Assembly: GCA_947179155.2 (NCBI GenBank)
Contig: OX359278.1
Coordinates: forward strand, 22,802,744-22,866,743
Source of the DNA: Hedera helix
Taxonomy: Eukaryota; Streptophyta; Magnoliopsida; Apiales; Araliaceae
Direction: 5' to 3'
Length of the DNA stretch: 64,000 nucleotides
This document shows positions 24,153-36,780 of the stretch, piece by piece (within the stretch, counting starts at the first letter, position 1; each line of letters opens with the position of its first letter). The notes under the pieces are model-generated. The model did no database searches. It saw only the letters and a list, made by a program, of their open reading frames with translations, and was not told the DNA's origin. Position numbers and translations under genes: made by a program.

Positions 24153-26066
24153 ATCTGCATGATTATGATCAGGAACTGTGAATCTGTATTATCTTGACTA
24201 ATGATATTTCAGATGATAAAAGTTGATGATATTTTTACTAAAAAGAGAAGCGAGTGGACACTATAGTCTGCATTATTCTTCTAATAGATTGCTCATTCCG
24301 CTGCTATTATTGATCTGAACATTGTTTAAGAATTTAACTGCAGTTTTTGATACAAACCTTGTAGTCTATTGTATTCTATCAAGAACTCAACTGTTGAAGG
24401 CTAAAGATAATTTACTTGTCATTATCTTAGTCATGATATTCTTTACTGTGCTATTTGAGCTCACCCTTTCTTTTGTTCCATTGTTTTTCAGAAAATGAGA
24501 GAGTAGCCGGGTCTAGCAGGGGAATGGAGTGATGGTCCGAGTGATAGCTATTGTAGTCTTCACATGTTGTATATAGTGTGACAATAATTATGAAGACTTA
24601 GTTGTGTATTATTATACACTGTATTGTTGAACGTTATTCTATCTTGTAATAATTTTGTCGTAGTCTTTTGACGACTCAAGTTTGGGTTGTATGAGCCTAT
24701 ATTTGGGAGCGTCACATGTGTGTTATCTTTAATTGATAAAATTATAAATTTTATTAATTATGAAAATTAAGGGATTAATAATTAAATTAATCCAAGAATT
24801 TATGGAAAGCTAATGAGGAAGTTTGTAAAATTGTAGTTATCGATTTTAGAGTTTATCAAGAATTTTGGAAGAAGTTTAGAAATTAATGGAGAAGGAAAGG
24901 TAATTATATAAATTATATAATAATAATTATATAATTTATATAAGGAAATTAAAATAAGGTATGAAGAAAATAATAATTATATAAGAATAATTATGTAATT
25001 TATATAAGGTGATTAAATGGAATAAAGTTGGAGGAGATTAAGAAATTATTTAAAAGGAGAATATAATTATATAAATTATATAATATTAAATTATATAATT
25101 TATATATAAAGAAATTAATATGAATGTTAAAGAAATTGAATAATAAATTAGGAAAAGGAATGTTTTAAGTTATTAAAAATTATATTTATGTATAATTAAA
25201 TTATTATGACGTTTATGAAGAATAATATTTCGGAAACGGGAACATGTTAGTGTAACATGATGTACAAGTAACGAAGTGAAAAATTATGAAAAATAATTTT
25301 TATATGTCCTATGAATTATTTTATGATTTTTGGAGATGTAAATTACCTCAAATAATTACATACATGGAGTTATGCGTGTACAAAATTTGGCAAGAAAAGT
25401 ACCCAAAATGGTATTAATATTATTTATAAATCGTATAATGAATTTTGGTGAATTAAAATAAATATTTTATATTTATTATATAAAATATTTATTATATGAA
25501 ATGTTTACATAATGTATAGAAATATTACATTATGGCTTGATTTTTTTTGAAAAATCTGGAAAATTCCAAGTTGGACCGAGAGATAAAGATGCGATGGAAT
25601 CAAGTTTGTATAAAATTTAGTTAATTGCAGGGATTATAAAAGACAAAAAAGGGAAAGGAAATAAGAAGAAAAAGAAAGGAAACAAAAAGAAAAGAAAAGA
25701 AAAAAAAAACCTACTCTCTTTGTTCCTTCTTTCCTCCACCCGTGAACACCACCAACCACCACCGCCGGAAACACTGCCAGAGGAAGAGAGAGAGAAATAT
25801 TTGAGTCATCAAGAGAAAGAATACCAAGCCTTTGAAAGGTATAAAAGTTAATTATTTGAATTATTTTAGTATTTGTGGTGTTAAAATAATTTTGTGAAAA
25901 AAAATAGAAAATAATTAGAATAACTATTCTAAATAATTTTAGGATGTATATATATGATTTACATGATTTTTGGAGCAGTTTGGTTGTGAAAAATTGGGTG
26001 TAAAATGATAATTTTTGGTAAGGTGGTACACTGTGCGCGAAACTGGGAGAAGAAAAGGAACAGTGG

Positions 26067-26230
26067 CCCGCGCATTGCGCGGGCGTGTTTTTTCTGAGGC
26101 GGGCAACAAAACGGCGTCGTTTTGAGCCAAGAAGGTCGAGCCGCGCCTTGCGCGGACGAAGATTCTGGAAAAGGGAAGGAAACGACGTCGTTTTGAGTCG
26201 ACCGGAGGTCGGTCCGCACAATGCGCGACC
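26067..26230. repeat. GC-rich palindromic cassette in family-B copy 1
   Basis: In order: CCCGCGCATTGCGCGGG (8-bp arms around one base, 26067-26083), AAAACGGCGTCGTTTT (26108-26122), GCCGCGCCTTGCGCGGAC (about 26140), GAAACGACGTCGTTTTG (about 26179-26195), CCGCACAATGCGCGAC (about 26215-26230). The same kinds of motif, in the same order, occur in family-B copy 2 (33551-33718) and in the Tat LTRs. Confidence 0.88.
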
Positions 26231-26250
26231 GATCAATTTTCGAAAGTTAC

Positions 26251-26430
26251 GAAAATGCCCCTGACCTTTTCCTTTAATGCCGGTTGAGTCCCTAAAGCTG
26301 CCAAAATTACAGAAATACCCCTGGGCTTTCCGAAAAATTCCGGTTGTGTCCCTAAGAGCGCCAAAATGACGAAAATGCCCCTGAACTTTCCAGAAAATAC
26401 CGGTTGAGTCCCTAAAGGCGCGGAAATTAC
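26251..26430. repeat. 60-bp tandem repeat, three units
   Basis: Units start at 26251, 26311 and 26371 in exact 60-bp register. Each holds GAAAATGCCCCTG, CTTTCC, CCGGTTGAGTCCCTAA and a GCCAAAATTAC-like end. Copy 2 of the family has about two units (33733-33860). Confidence 0.92.
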
Positions 26431-28385
26431 TAAAATGTCCCCAAAAATTTGTTTTTAATGAAATAAATGTTTAAAAATTATTTAAAAATCATAGAAAATT
26501 ATAGAAAAATACTAAAAATATAGAAATGATATTTGGGCATTAAATTTAATATTTTTGTAAAAATATTAAATATGGGGGATTAATATTTAAATATTAATCC
26601 AATAAGGTTAAAGTTAGAAAATGGTTAAATAAAATTTCCGGACAACCAAAAATGTTAAATTTTATCCGATGAGCCGGGTTGTCCGTAGTGAAGGCATTGG
26701 TTATTAAGTTAAATTAATTTATTAAGGAACGAGGTTAATATAATTAACCATATTATTAAGTAATTGGCCCAGAAATGATATTAATTAATTAAATTAATAT
26801 CATAAGGAGATAAATAATTATTATTTGATTATTTTATGATCATAGGTTGATCGAGTTAAGGGTTTGAGCTATCAATTTAAATAACTGGACGCCAGGCAAG
26901 TTCTTCAGTCCCTTTTATGTTAAATGTTGGATTGTTATGATATGTAATTCTTATTTTAAATGCATAAAAAAATTATGTGCTATGTGATACGTGATTAATA
27001 TGACCACAATGTGTATTTTGTGCAATAATATGGGATATATTGCTATAGTAGAAGCACAAGCACGTGATGTATGACACACACCGAACATATTAAGGTATAT
27101 GCTATGTGAAGCATAAACTGTTGAACTTGCTGAGCCATTGTGCTCATTACTTGCTTAATAAATATTTTTGCAGGAAAGAAATGAATTTTAAGAATATTGG
27201 ATTATATAGAGACGGGTTTTCCTAAAAGGTTGTGAACGTTATTATTATATGTTTATATTATGATTCAAGGTGGATAATTTGTCAAAGTTATATTGATATG
27301 TTGTATGCACGGATAAGTTGGATCCGATTATGACGAGTATAGTTTAAATTGTGAACTGTAATTGTTCAACATGAATATTATGATAGAGACTATTATATGT
27401 TTGACTATGAATTACGACATAAGACTATTGTATGGATATAAAGGATGTTAAATGTTGAATGTTGACCTTTATGATATGGGTTACAGAAAGAAAAGAATAA
27501 GTAAAGGTTGCGATCCGGGGACTAGGATCGAAATATAAGGATTTTTAATATCCAATTAATTTAAAGCAATGATTAAAAGAAAAAGAAAAAAATTTATACC
27601 GAAAAATTGGTACTTGATGATTTTAAAATCAATTTAATGGATGAAAGAAGGTGATTAAAGATTATTAACGAACCGAAATTCGGACGTAAGATAAATAATG
27701 TATATTAAATACAGAATTTAAGAGAATAAAGTGGGTCGAATTTCGGGATCGTTACATAACATACTTGGGAAGGAGAAGAAGAAGAGCACACAAGTCCATA
27801 AGGTTAAAAAGTACTCTAAACCTTCCTAAGTTCATTTTTGTAATCTATATAAGTTTTAAACGGTTAAAATATAGTTTTAACCGATCAAAAGTTATTTTGA
27901 TGCTCTAGAAGTCTAGATCAATGATATATAGGTAGATACATGATTTAGTATGTTTAAATCAAGTGTCGGTATGTGTGATACGCAAATAAATGGAAGAAAA
28001 TTCCATATTGTGTTACCGGTAAAACCCTAAGTGGTTCGATCTTAAAATTTCTTGTCAAACGTTTTCAAAAATGCGATCGAATCATGAAATGTTGTAAGAC
28101 AAGAGGTTAGGAAGATAACAACACTAAGTTGGTGTCATTTGGATGAATAGATTTCATTTTATTCAAGTTTGAACCTTTAAAACCAAGGATTTGTGATTTT
28201 AGTTTTCACTTTGTCCTTGTGATCCATTGTTGGTCCAGTTCCGTTTAGAATTTGGATTTGTGATCTAAAGAGAAATTATAGATCATAAAATTCTAATGAA
28301 TTTAGACTCAAGAATCACCTCAAAATGTTTCCGTATGACAAAGTTATGGCCAAACTACTGAGAGAGGTTCCGACAGCCGAGTCCC

Positions 28386-28460
28386 GGCGTCTAGACGCCC
28401 ATATTCTGCCCATGGGCGTAGATACGCCCCAAAAAGGCCTTAGGTCGGCGTAGATACGCC
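28386..28460. repeat. Three GC-rich inverted repeats in family A
   Basis: GGCGTCTAGACGCC (28386-28399), GGGCGTAGATACGCCC (about 28414-28429) and GGCGTAGATACGCC (28447-28460) are short perfect or near-perfect palindromes about 30 bp apart, placed just before a long AT-rich array. Confidence 0.8.
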
Positions 28461-28639
28461 CATGCTTGGAAAAAAATAAAAATAAATTATTTTAACCAAT
28501 AAATGTATTTTTAATGATAAATAATTGATTTAATAATTAAAAGAGGATAAATATTATCAAATGTTTGATATTATAATTAAATATTATTATTAATATAATA
28601 ATATTAGAAAATCATGAAAATATTATTAAATGAGTAATA

Positions 28640-29075
28640 ATATTAGCAAGTGAATAAAATATTATTAAATGATTAATAATATTAATAAGGTAGTAAAATA
28701 TTATTAAATGGTTAATAATATTAATAAGTGATTAAAATATTATTAAATGGTTAATAATATTAATAAGTGATTAAAATATTATTAAATGGTTAATAATATT
28801 AATGAGTAATTAAAATATTATTAAATGGTTAATAATATTAATGAGAGATTAAAATATTATTGAATGGTTAATAATATTAATGAGTGATTAAAATATTATT
28901 AAATGGTTAATAATATTAATAATGGATTAAAATATTATTAAATGATTAATAATATTAATATGTGATTAAAATATTATTAAATGATTAATAATATTAATAA
29001 GTGATTAAAATATTATTAAAAGGTTAATAATATTAATAAGTGAGTAAAATATTATTAAATGATTAATAATATTTG
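28640..29075. repeat. 39-bp AT-rich tandem array with hairpin units
   Basis: About eleven units contain AAATATTATTAAATGGTTAA followed by TAATATTAATAAGTGATT. Each unit holds the inverted pair AATATTATTAA and TTAATAATATT around a 3-4-base centre. A shorter array of related sequence lies in the other family-A LTR (11270-11450, complementary strand). Confidence 0.88.
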
Positions 29076-30180
29076 AATGTAATTGTATATTATCAAAGAT
29101 AGATAATATCTTGGGGTATTTGGTACATTATAAAATGTCCAAATCATTAAGTTATGTAAAAGAATAATGTTTAATTAAATTAAACCGATGGAAATAGTCA
29201 ATTTGTGACTAAATTTTAGACAACTTATTAAAAATAAGTTGTACGAAGAACGTGTAGTGAATGTATAAGTTAGATGAGCATACCCGACATGTCCAACTGG
29301 GGTTGGGCTAGGGTTTTGTCCGGAACTTAAGGGTTCGTTTGTCGGACATCTTAAGAGTTAATAATTTAAAGTTAGAGTCTTATATAAAGGCTAAGTAATA
29401 GTCATTGCATCTAATGATTATGTCAATTTCCTATATAAATTGTAGGTTGAACGAAAGACGCAAATAAACATAACTGGTAGAAGCGAACCAGACAAGTTTT
29501 TCAGATATTGTTGTTATGTGTATAACTGTTGTGTGTGCACTTAAAGCATGTGAGAATTTGAATTAAATATGTTTTTGTGAAATCATATGAGGTGTGTTGA
29601 TTCTATATGATAGAAAGTCTGAATTAATTGAATAAGTTGAACTGTATGTTATGTATTCATTCCAATGCATGATCGGTATGTTGCATGAATAAATGCAAAG
29701 CATGAGAAGCATGATGCATTCATATAATGTAATGTATGAAGCATGAGAAGCATGTATAAACATGAACTATGTGTTATGTACTATCTGTTAGACTTGCTGA
29801 GCCGTCGTGCTCACTCTTGCCTAAACCAACATTTTCAGATAGTGCAAATTATTTGAAGTTCTCGATAAAGATCAAGGAACAGGAAATCATATTACTTTCA
29901 CTGAAGATCTAAATATTTGTTGTAGATATCAGTTTGAATTGGACAGGTAAATGACTGTGTAGTATAATACTTAGTTGGTATGTTATATGAGTGTTAATGT
30001 ATGATACTAAGACATACTAGGAATGTATAAAGATTTCGATTCTGGAATAGAAGGAGATGTTGTAAAATTGTAAATAAATGGTTATTTACCAATTATAATA
30101 TTGTTGTAATTCATGAACAATAAGGAAAATGTTGTACTCGTGTTGAACCGAATTTGAGGTTCAAGGAACCCGGATTTGAG

Positions 30181-31375
30181 AATCCTCTTATTAATTTATA
30201 ATTAGTATTTCTAAAATACTAAACTATAAATATTAAGCTATTTAATTTATTCTATCACCATAGTATAAATTAAATATACTTAATTTATTATTACGATTAT
30301 GCCATCCACTTCTAAAATAAATATTACTCTTTTGCGGTGTGACCCTTTAGGTTCTCTATATTAAACCGGTTGTATAATAAATAAATTAGAACAATTCTAA
30401 TTCATTTATTACGAATTAACTCTTTAATTCAGAATAAATCATTATTCAACAATAAAGGTAAGCCCCCTTAGCGATTAGTCGATATTCCAGATAATATAGA
30501 TTTCAACATTTGATCGTAAAAGAACCCTTCAGCGAATAGTTACCGTACAATTCAATCATTTTACCACAAAATGTCCCAATCAAATATAAGATATGAAATT
30601 TCTGTCAAGTCTTATTTATTTGATCATATGCATTTCAATTCAAAAATACACAACTCTAGTTAATGTAAATTAGAAACTCCTTTCTAAATCCATTCAACCC
30701 TGGCCAGGGATTTCTGAGTTGTCACTTATTAAATCGCATAGGACATTCTTTCCCTTTACTAGAAGTGGTAGATCCTTTGTTGATCATTCACTTATCTTCA
30801 TGTGTACCTTATTATACCCAAGCATATCATTTGATATACCAGCAAGTCTTAAAGAATATGTCAAAGTATAACTTAGTACACACAAGATACTATGATGATC
30901 TCAAGTCCAATGATCACTTGTACGACTATCACATAAGGAACTCCTATTGACAGACAAGTAAAACTCCATTAGGTGTTCCTTGAGCGAGTCACTTTCAGTG
31001 AACTTATTCTCTAATAAGCACCTACATATTTGCTTTAGTGTCTCTACACAAATGATTATGAGAACAATCATCCTCTTCACAAAAGCAAGCATAATATGTA
31101 CCAATCTATCCGGATCTACTAATCCCACTTTTAGTGATCCAACGATTAGGAACAATTTTAGTTTTGAGCTATCTTGAATTTAGATCTCATTAGCATGATC
31201 CTCATCATGGTTCTAAAAGCGTTACTCGAAAACTATGGGTTATCCATTTGATTAATTCAAGTTAATTAATCATGAATAAAGAAATGTCTTGATACTTTTA
31301 TTAATAAATGAACAAGATTACAAAGTATATGTTTATCACATCAAATGTGATTGGCTTGAGGGCATACTACTGTCA
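30181..31375 (-). repeat. 3' LTR of the minus copia element, truncated
   Basis: It matches about 41774-42968 of the 5' LTR. The sense start is TGACAGTAGTATGCC at 31375. The part equivalent to 41016-41773 (the LTR 3' end) is missing. Small frames at 30765-31177 are chance and recur in the other LTR copies. Confidence 0.88.
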
Positions 31376-31390
31376 ATCTCCCACTTGCAC
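31376..31390 (-). other. Polypurine tract of the copia element
   Basis: The minus strand reads GTGCAAGTGGGAGAT directly before the LTR start TG, the classic copia plus-strand primer. It confirms that 30181-31375 is the 3' LTR. Confidence 0.85.
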
Positions 31391-31787
31391 TAAAGCCAAT
31401 CGCCCTTTGGTATCCCCATACCATTCTTCTCTAAGTGATGTACAAATTGCTTAGTAAATGCTTTAGTTAATGGATCTGTAATGCTGTTATGAGAGTCTAC
31501 CATCTTTATGGTGTCGTCTCATTTTTAATGATTCATCTAATCATATGAAAGTGCTACAACACATGTTTGGATTTCAGATGAGACCTAGGTTCCTTGGCGA
31601 GTTAAACTCCTTTAATGCTAGAAACCATTATAAGATCTGTAATGAACTTATTGAACTAAACAATCACCTTTGCAGCTTCACTTATAGTTATTTACTATGT
31701 CTGTGTCACTAAATTAACAACTCTTTATTGTTTGGAACTTTTTCAACTCACTGCAGCACCGTTCACGGTAATCATATTACCTGAAAC
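31391..31787 (-). pseudogene. RNase H 3' part of the copia element
   Basis: Minus-strand translation next to the insertion site reads GNMITVNGAAVSWKS, the copia RNase H segment near its GxAVxWxS motif. It is split by the family-B solo LTR, whose TSD (GAAAC) lies in this codon context; the 5' side resumes at 35222. Frameshifts and stops follow. The gene normally removes RNA from the RNA-DNA hybrid during reverse transcription; this copy is dead. Confidence 0.75.
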
Positions 31788-32096
31788 TGTGAGGACCCGA
31801 ATTTTCGAGATTTCCTTAATAAAATTAAATAAGAATTTAATTAACAAAATTATCAAAGTTGTTTAAACTATTTATTATGTGAATTAAAGTATGTGAAGGG
31901 ATTTAATTGGTAAATTAAATATGTACAGAGGTGGTGATGAATTGTGTTGATTTAAAATAATTGAAAAGTAAATAAATTGTTTAAAAATAATTTATTAAGA
32001 ATAAAAGAAATTTCATGTAATGGTACAATAAATTGTACAGTTAAATGATTATAAAGGTGCAGAAATTATTTTTTAAATAGTGTGATGTGGTATTGT

Positions 32097-32211
<115 letters not shown>

Positions 32212-33129
32212 TTAATTGATAATTATAAATTCCATTAATTATGAAAATAAAGGGATTAATAATTAAATTAATCCAAATTTATGAAAAGTTAATGAGGAAA
32301 TTAGTAAAAATTGTAAGTATTGATTTTAAATTTAATTAATAATTATGGTGAAGGTTTAGAAATTATTAAGAGGAGGGAGTAATTTTATAAATTATATACT
32401 AATAAAGTATATAATTTATATAATGAAATTAAAGTAAAATATTAATGGAAGAATAATTATATAAATTATATAAGAATGATTATGTAATTTATATAAGAGG
32501 ATGAAATTAGTAAGAGAGTAAATAAAGGTATAATTATTGGTTATATAATTAATCAATAATTATGGAGGAATGTTGGAAATTATTAAATAGGAGAATGTAA
32601 TTATATAAATTATATAATAAATTATATAATTTATATAAAAAAGTTAATGTAATAGTAAAGAAATGAAAAATAAATGAGAAAAAGAAATGTTTTAATTTAT
32701 TAAAAATTATGCTTATGTATAATGGAATTTCTATGATTTTTATGGGGGATAATATTTGAGAAACGTAAACATGTTGATGTAACATGTTGTGCAAGAAACG
32801 AAGTGAAAAAGGCATAAAAATAATTTTTATATGTTGTATGAATTATTTTGGAGGTATAAATTACCTCATATAATTGCATGCATGTCATTATGCGTGTAAA
32901 AAAAATTGTCAAGTAAAGTACCTGAAAAATGTGTTAATATTATTTATAAATCAATTTATGATTTTTAGTGAATTAAAATAAATATTTTATGTATATTACA
33001 TAAAATATTTATTACACGAAATAATTACGTAATGTATTAAATTAAATTGCATGCTTGATTTTTGGAATTTTCGAGAAGGGAAACATCGGTGGACGCGTGT
33101 GTGGCAATTAAAATTGATTATATGTAAGC

Positions 33130-33140
33130 CTTATAAAAGG
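33130..33140 (+). promoter_or_regulatory. TATA box of family-B LTR
   Basis: CTTATAAAAGG is followed by a purine-rich stretch and then a TTCTCTCTCTTTTATTCC leader. The GC-rich cassette lies about 400-600 bp downstream, inside the transcribed part. Confidence 0.65.
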
Positions 33141-33550
33141 AAAGGAAAATAAAGAAAATAGAAGGAAAAGCAAAACAAAAACAAAACAATTCTCTCTCTT
33201 TTATTCCTTCTTGCTCCACCGAAGCCATCAACCACCACCACCCGACCACCATGGCTACCACCAAGAGGGAGAAAAAGAAAATATTTGGTGCTTTCAATGA
33301 AGAAAATTCAAGTTTTGGAAGGTATAATAATTAAATTATTTGGTTATTTGTGTATTTTTAGTGATAAATTAATGTTGTGGAAAAAATTATAAATAATTAG
33401 AATAATTATTCTAAACAATTTATGGATGTGTATCTATGAATTTTATGATTTTTGGTGTAATTATGTTGTGAAAAATTGAGCAAAAATAGAGAATTTTTGG
33501 AAAAGTTGGTCTACTGTTCGCGAAAGAAGAAGAAGAAGAAGTAAGGGCCG

Positions 33551-33718
33551 CCCGCGCAATGCGCGGCGGCCATTTTTTTTCGGAGGCTGGGGTATAAAGG
33601 ACGTCGTTTTGGAGGCGGAAGAGGGAGTCGCGCCATGCGCGACCACCATTTTCCGGAGCAGGGCAGGAAACGACGTCGTTTTGGGACAACCGGAGGTTAG
33701 TCCGCACAATGCGCGGCC
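33551..33718. repeat. GC-rich palindromic cassette in family-B copy 2
   Basis: CCCGCGCAATGCGCGGCGG (from 33551), AGGACGTCGTTTTGG (about 33599), GTCGCGCCATGCGCGACC (about 33628), GAAACGACGTCGTTTTGGG (about 33667) and CCGCACAATGCGCGGCC (about 33702) repeat the order seen in copy 1. Confidence 0.88.
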
Positions 33719-35221
33719 GATGAATTTCCTGATAATTACGGTTTTGCTCCTGGCCTTTTCAGGAAATGCCGAACGTGTCCCTAGCATTGCCAAATGATCG
33801 GCGTGCCCCTTAGCTTTCCGGGAAATTCCGATTTTGTCCCTATAGTTACGAAAATTACCAAAATGCCCCTAGAAAGTGAATTTTAATTAAATAACTATTT
33901 AAAAATTATTTATAAATTATAAAAAAATACTAAAAATATAGAAATGATGTTTGGGCATTAAATTTAATATTTTTGTAAAAATATTAAATATTGGAGATTA
34001 ATATTTAAATATTTTAAATATTAATCTAGTAAGTTTAAAATTTAGAAAATGATTAAATGAAAATTCGGACAACCAAATACGCTAAATTTTATCCGATATG
34101 TCAGGTTGTCCGCACTGAATGTGTTTTATATTAAGAGACGAGGTTAATATAATTATCCATATTAATTGATAATTGACCCAGTACCCTAAAATAAATCGCC
34201 GGGTAGTGTTAATTACATTATAGATAATATTAATTAAGTAAATTAATATCACGAGGAGATAAATAATTATTATTTGATTATTTTATGATCATAGGTTGTA
34301 CGAGAAGTATTATAGAATGAGTATTTATTAATTAATTCCACAATCCAGGCAAGTTCTTTAGTACTTTTATGTTAAATGTTTGTCTGTTATGATATGTAAT
34401 TCTTGTTTCAAATGCATATAAATTATGTGTTATGTGATGTGTGGATAATATGAGAACGATGTGTATTTTGTGCTATAATATGAATGTATGTAAGATATAA
34501 TGCTTAAGTAAAAGCACAACACATGATGTATGACACACACAGAGCATGCTATGCTATGTGCTACGTAAAGCATGAAAGGTGTAAACTGTTGAACTTGTTG
34601 AGCCGTTGTGTTCATTACTTATATAATATAAACTTTTGCAGGTAAATAAATAAGTTTCAGGATTATCGGATTGTGCTAAAGATTGAATTATACTAGAAGG
34701 CTGTAAATGTAATTGCTATAGTTTTAATATCATATTTCAATTGGTGAAGTTTACATTGATGTGTTGTATGTACATATAAATTGGATCCGGATAGGACGAA
34801 TAGAGTTGTAATGTGAACTGTGATTGTTCAAGGTAGTTGTTACGATAGAAAATATTATAGGTTTAATTATGAATCATGAAACAAAGAATATTGTATGAAT
34901 ATAAACAATATTAAATTTTGAATGTTGAGCTTTACGACACTTGTAATAAAAAGAAAAAGTAAAAAGTAAATGTTGCGATCCAGGGACTAGGATCGAGACA
35001 ATAAGTTTTAAATGTCAAATATTTTAATACAATGATAGAGGAAATAGAAAAATTTATACCGAAAAATTTGGTAATTGATAACTATAATGTCAATAAATGA
35101 ATTTACTACGGTGATTAAAGATTTATTAACGGACCGAAATTTGGACATTAAGAAAATAATGTATAAAAATTATGAAATTTAAGGCACTAAGGTTGTCGAA
35201 TTTCGGGGTCGTTACAGAAAC

Positions 35222-36780
35222 GGATATATTGTTATCTTGGTTAGTCTAAACAAACTTGAGTTTAGTAAGCCCTCTAGTTTTATATCAGACACATCATTAG
35301 AAACTCTTTTCTAATGTTCTTCTCCAAAATTAAACTGATATCTGCTTATCATACACAAGCAACATCAAGTCTAGTACATATCAACGAATTAATGTACATT
35401 CCTTGGGTCAAGCCGAGCATCCTTTATGATCTATCTCTATAGACCTTTATCCTGAATAGAATGTTAGAACGTTTCTCCCAAGTCCTTGATGAAGAAGTTT
35501 TTAAACAAACACATCTTTACTGATTGTAGCATCGGTATGTCATTCCTTATCAGTAGTGTATCAACATATAATACTATGAATATCACAGTGCTCCCACTAA
35601 CCTTTGTACATACTTGGTTCATCCTTGTTTTTGATAAAATCAAACTCTTTTGATTGTCTTATCAAAACAGATGTTCCATCTTCGAGAAATTTGCTTCAAT
35701 CCATAAATGGATCGCTGTAGCTTTTATACTTGATTTATTCCATCATTATGGAGACAAATCCTTTTGGTTGTATCATACATACATCCTTTTGTATAGTAAG
35801 TTGCAACTGCAAGTAAAATCTGAATTGATATATGCATTTTCACTAGTGAAAAATTTCATTATTGTCAACTCATTGACCTTATTTGAAAACTTTTTATCAC
35901 TAGTCAGGTCTTATAGGTCTCCACCTAGCCATCTGTTTTAGTCTTTCTCCAAAAACCCATTTCGGATTTTATGGTCATCGACCATTTCTCTTGAGTATCT
36001 AATACTCATATCTCATCGTATATATCTGGATCATCATCCACTATGATGTGTACCTTATCATCATCATCTATGATGAATTCATACCATTCAGGTATCTTCA
36101 GTACTAAACCAGATTTAGGACTTGGTTGTGGTACAATAGATTTATCTACTTTTACAGATTCCTTCACTTGATCTGTAGTGTTTTGTGGTTCTTGAACTTC
36201 TTTAAGATCTATTTTATCCCTACTAACCCTTTAAAGAAAAACTTCTTTTTCTTATAAGGCAGCGTGTTTCAACAAACACATTTTAGTTAGTCGGATTATA
36301 GAAGTGATACCCTAAACTTTCTTTAGGATATCCCACAAGTTTATACTTATCAGTTCTTGTCCCTAGCTTATCATGTCAAACCGTTTTGACATAAGCTGAA
36401 CAATCCAAATCTTAACATGCTTAAGACTTGGTTTCCTCCCTATCCATGACTCATATGAAGTCTTAGGGGCAGAATTTGAAGGTACCTTGTTTAGTAGATA
36501 TGCAATCATTTCTAGAGCATAACCCTAGAAGGATACTGGAAGATCGGTAATATTCATTATGGATCATCACCATGTCCATTCTGTGAGAATACCATTTCGC
36601 TTGAGATGATCTAGAAACTTACTGCTTAAGTATTCACTTCTCGATCTAATCGAAGAACTTTATTACTTTTGGCCTTTAGTTTCTATACTTCACTTTTGAA
36701 TTCTTTGAACATTTCAAACGATTTGGATTTGTATTTCATCAAATACATATATCGAAATCTAGAATCATCAGTGAAAGTAA
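35222..36780 (-). pseudogene. RNase H 5' part, reverse transcriptase and pol linker, copia
   Basis: Minus-strand translation of 35222-36000 is copia RT/RNase H. At 35557-35568 the catalytic box reads YVDT, in the context VLYVDTLLIRND; the second Asp of YVDD is lost. An internal deletion joins the start of RNase H to GNMIT-type sequence, as in the other copy. Between 36000 and 36500 remnants of the integrase-RT linker appear, including a stretch rich in Asp codons (a GAT-rich run at about 36040-36075). All frames have multiple stops. The frame on the plus strand at 35654-35941 is a shadow. Confidence 0.75.

Larger units (their letters stand above)
21955..24716 (+). mobile_element. Family-C LTR, 3' portion, Tekay/Del-like
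   Basis: The right end is TTTGGGAGCGTCACA (24716), which on the minus strand reads TGTGACGCTCCC. A plus-strand TATA box (GGCTATAAATAG, about 22784-22795) and a GAGCTCACCC signature near 24458 give plus orientation. The left end is not visible; it may lie within or beyond the family-D insertion. Three sets of tandem repeats fill much of it. The open frames here (for example 23320-23634) show no recognisable protein. Confidence 0.6.
24717..27756 (+). mobile_element. Family-B LTR copy 1 (3' 3.04 kb), Tekay/Del-like
   Basis: This matches the complete family-B solo LTR at 31788-35216 from its TG microsatellite to its end (CGGGATCGTTACA), but lacks the first ~380-430 bp. Plus orientation is shown by a TATA box (GATTATAAAAG, about 25632-25642), a CCACC-rich purine/pyrimidine leader, and the TGCTGAGCCATTGTGCTCAT signature at about 27129-27148. 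The frame 25634-26236 on the minus strand crosses the GC-rich cassette and is not considered a gene. Confidence 0.8.
27757..30180 (+). mobile_element. Family-A-related LTR, 3' part, plus strand
   Basis: About 29790-30178 is the reverse complement of 10180-10620 in the family-A solo LTR (CTTGCTGAGCCGTCGTGCTC, then TTATTTACCAATTATAATAT, then CAAGGAACCC). It stops before the expected terminal GTCGTCACA and passes into a truncated copia LTR at about 30180. The left end abuts family B. The middle differs from the other copy: it has its own tandem array and GC-rich hairpins. No gene is seen. Confidence 0.7.

Noticed and set aside
25634..26236. 200-codon minus-strand frame
   Set aside because: It runs through family-B LTR promoter, leader and GC-rich cassette; no domain, and the other copy lacks the same frame.
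30765..31177. Small frames recurring at 42323-42698 and 48595-48871
   Set aside because: They recur because they lie in the same copia LTR; not conserved in length and within U3.
35654..35941. 95-codon plus-strand frame, also at 56801-57088 on the other strand
   Set aside because: Antisense shadow of the decayed copia RT region in both copies.
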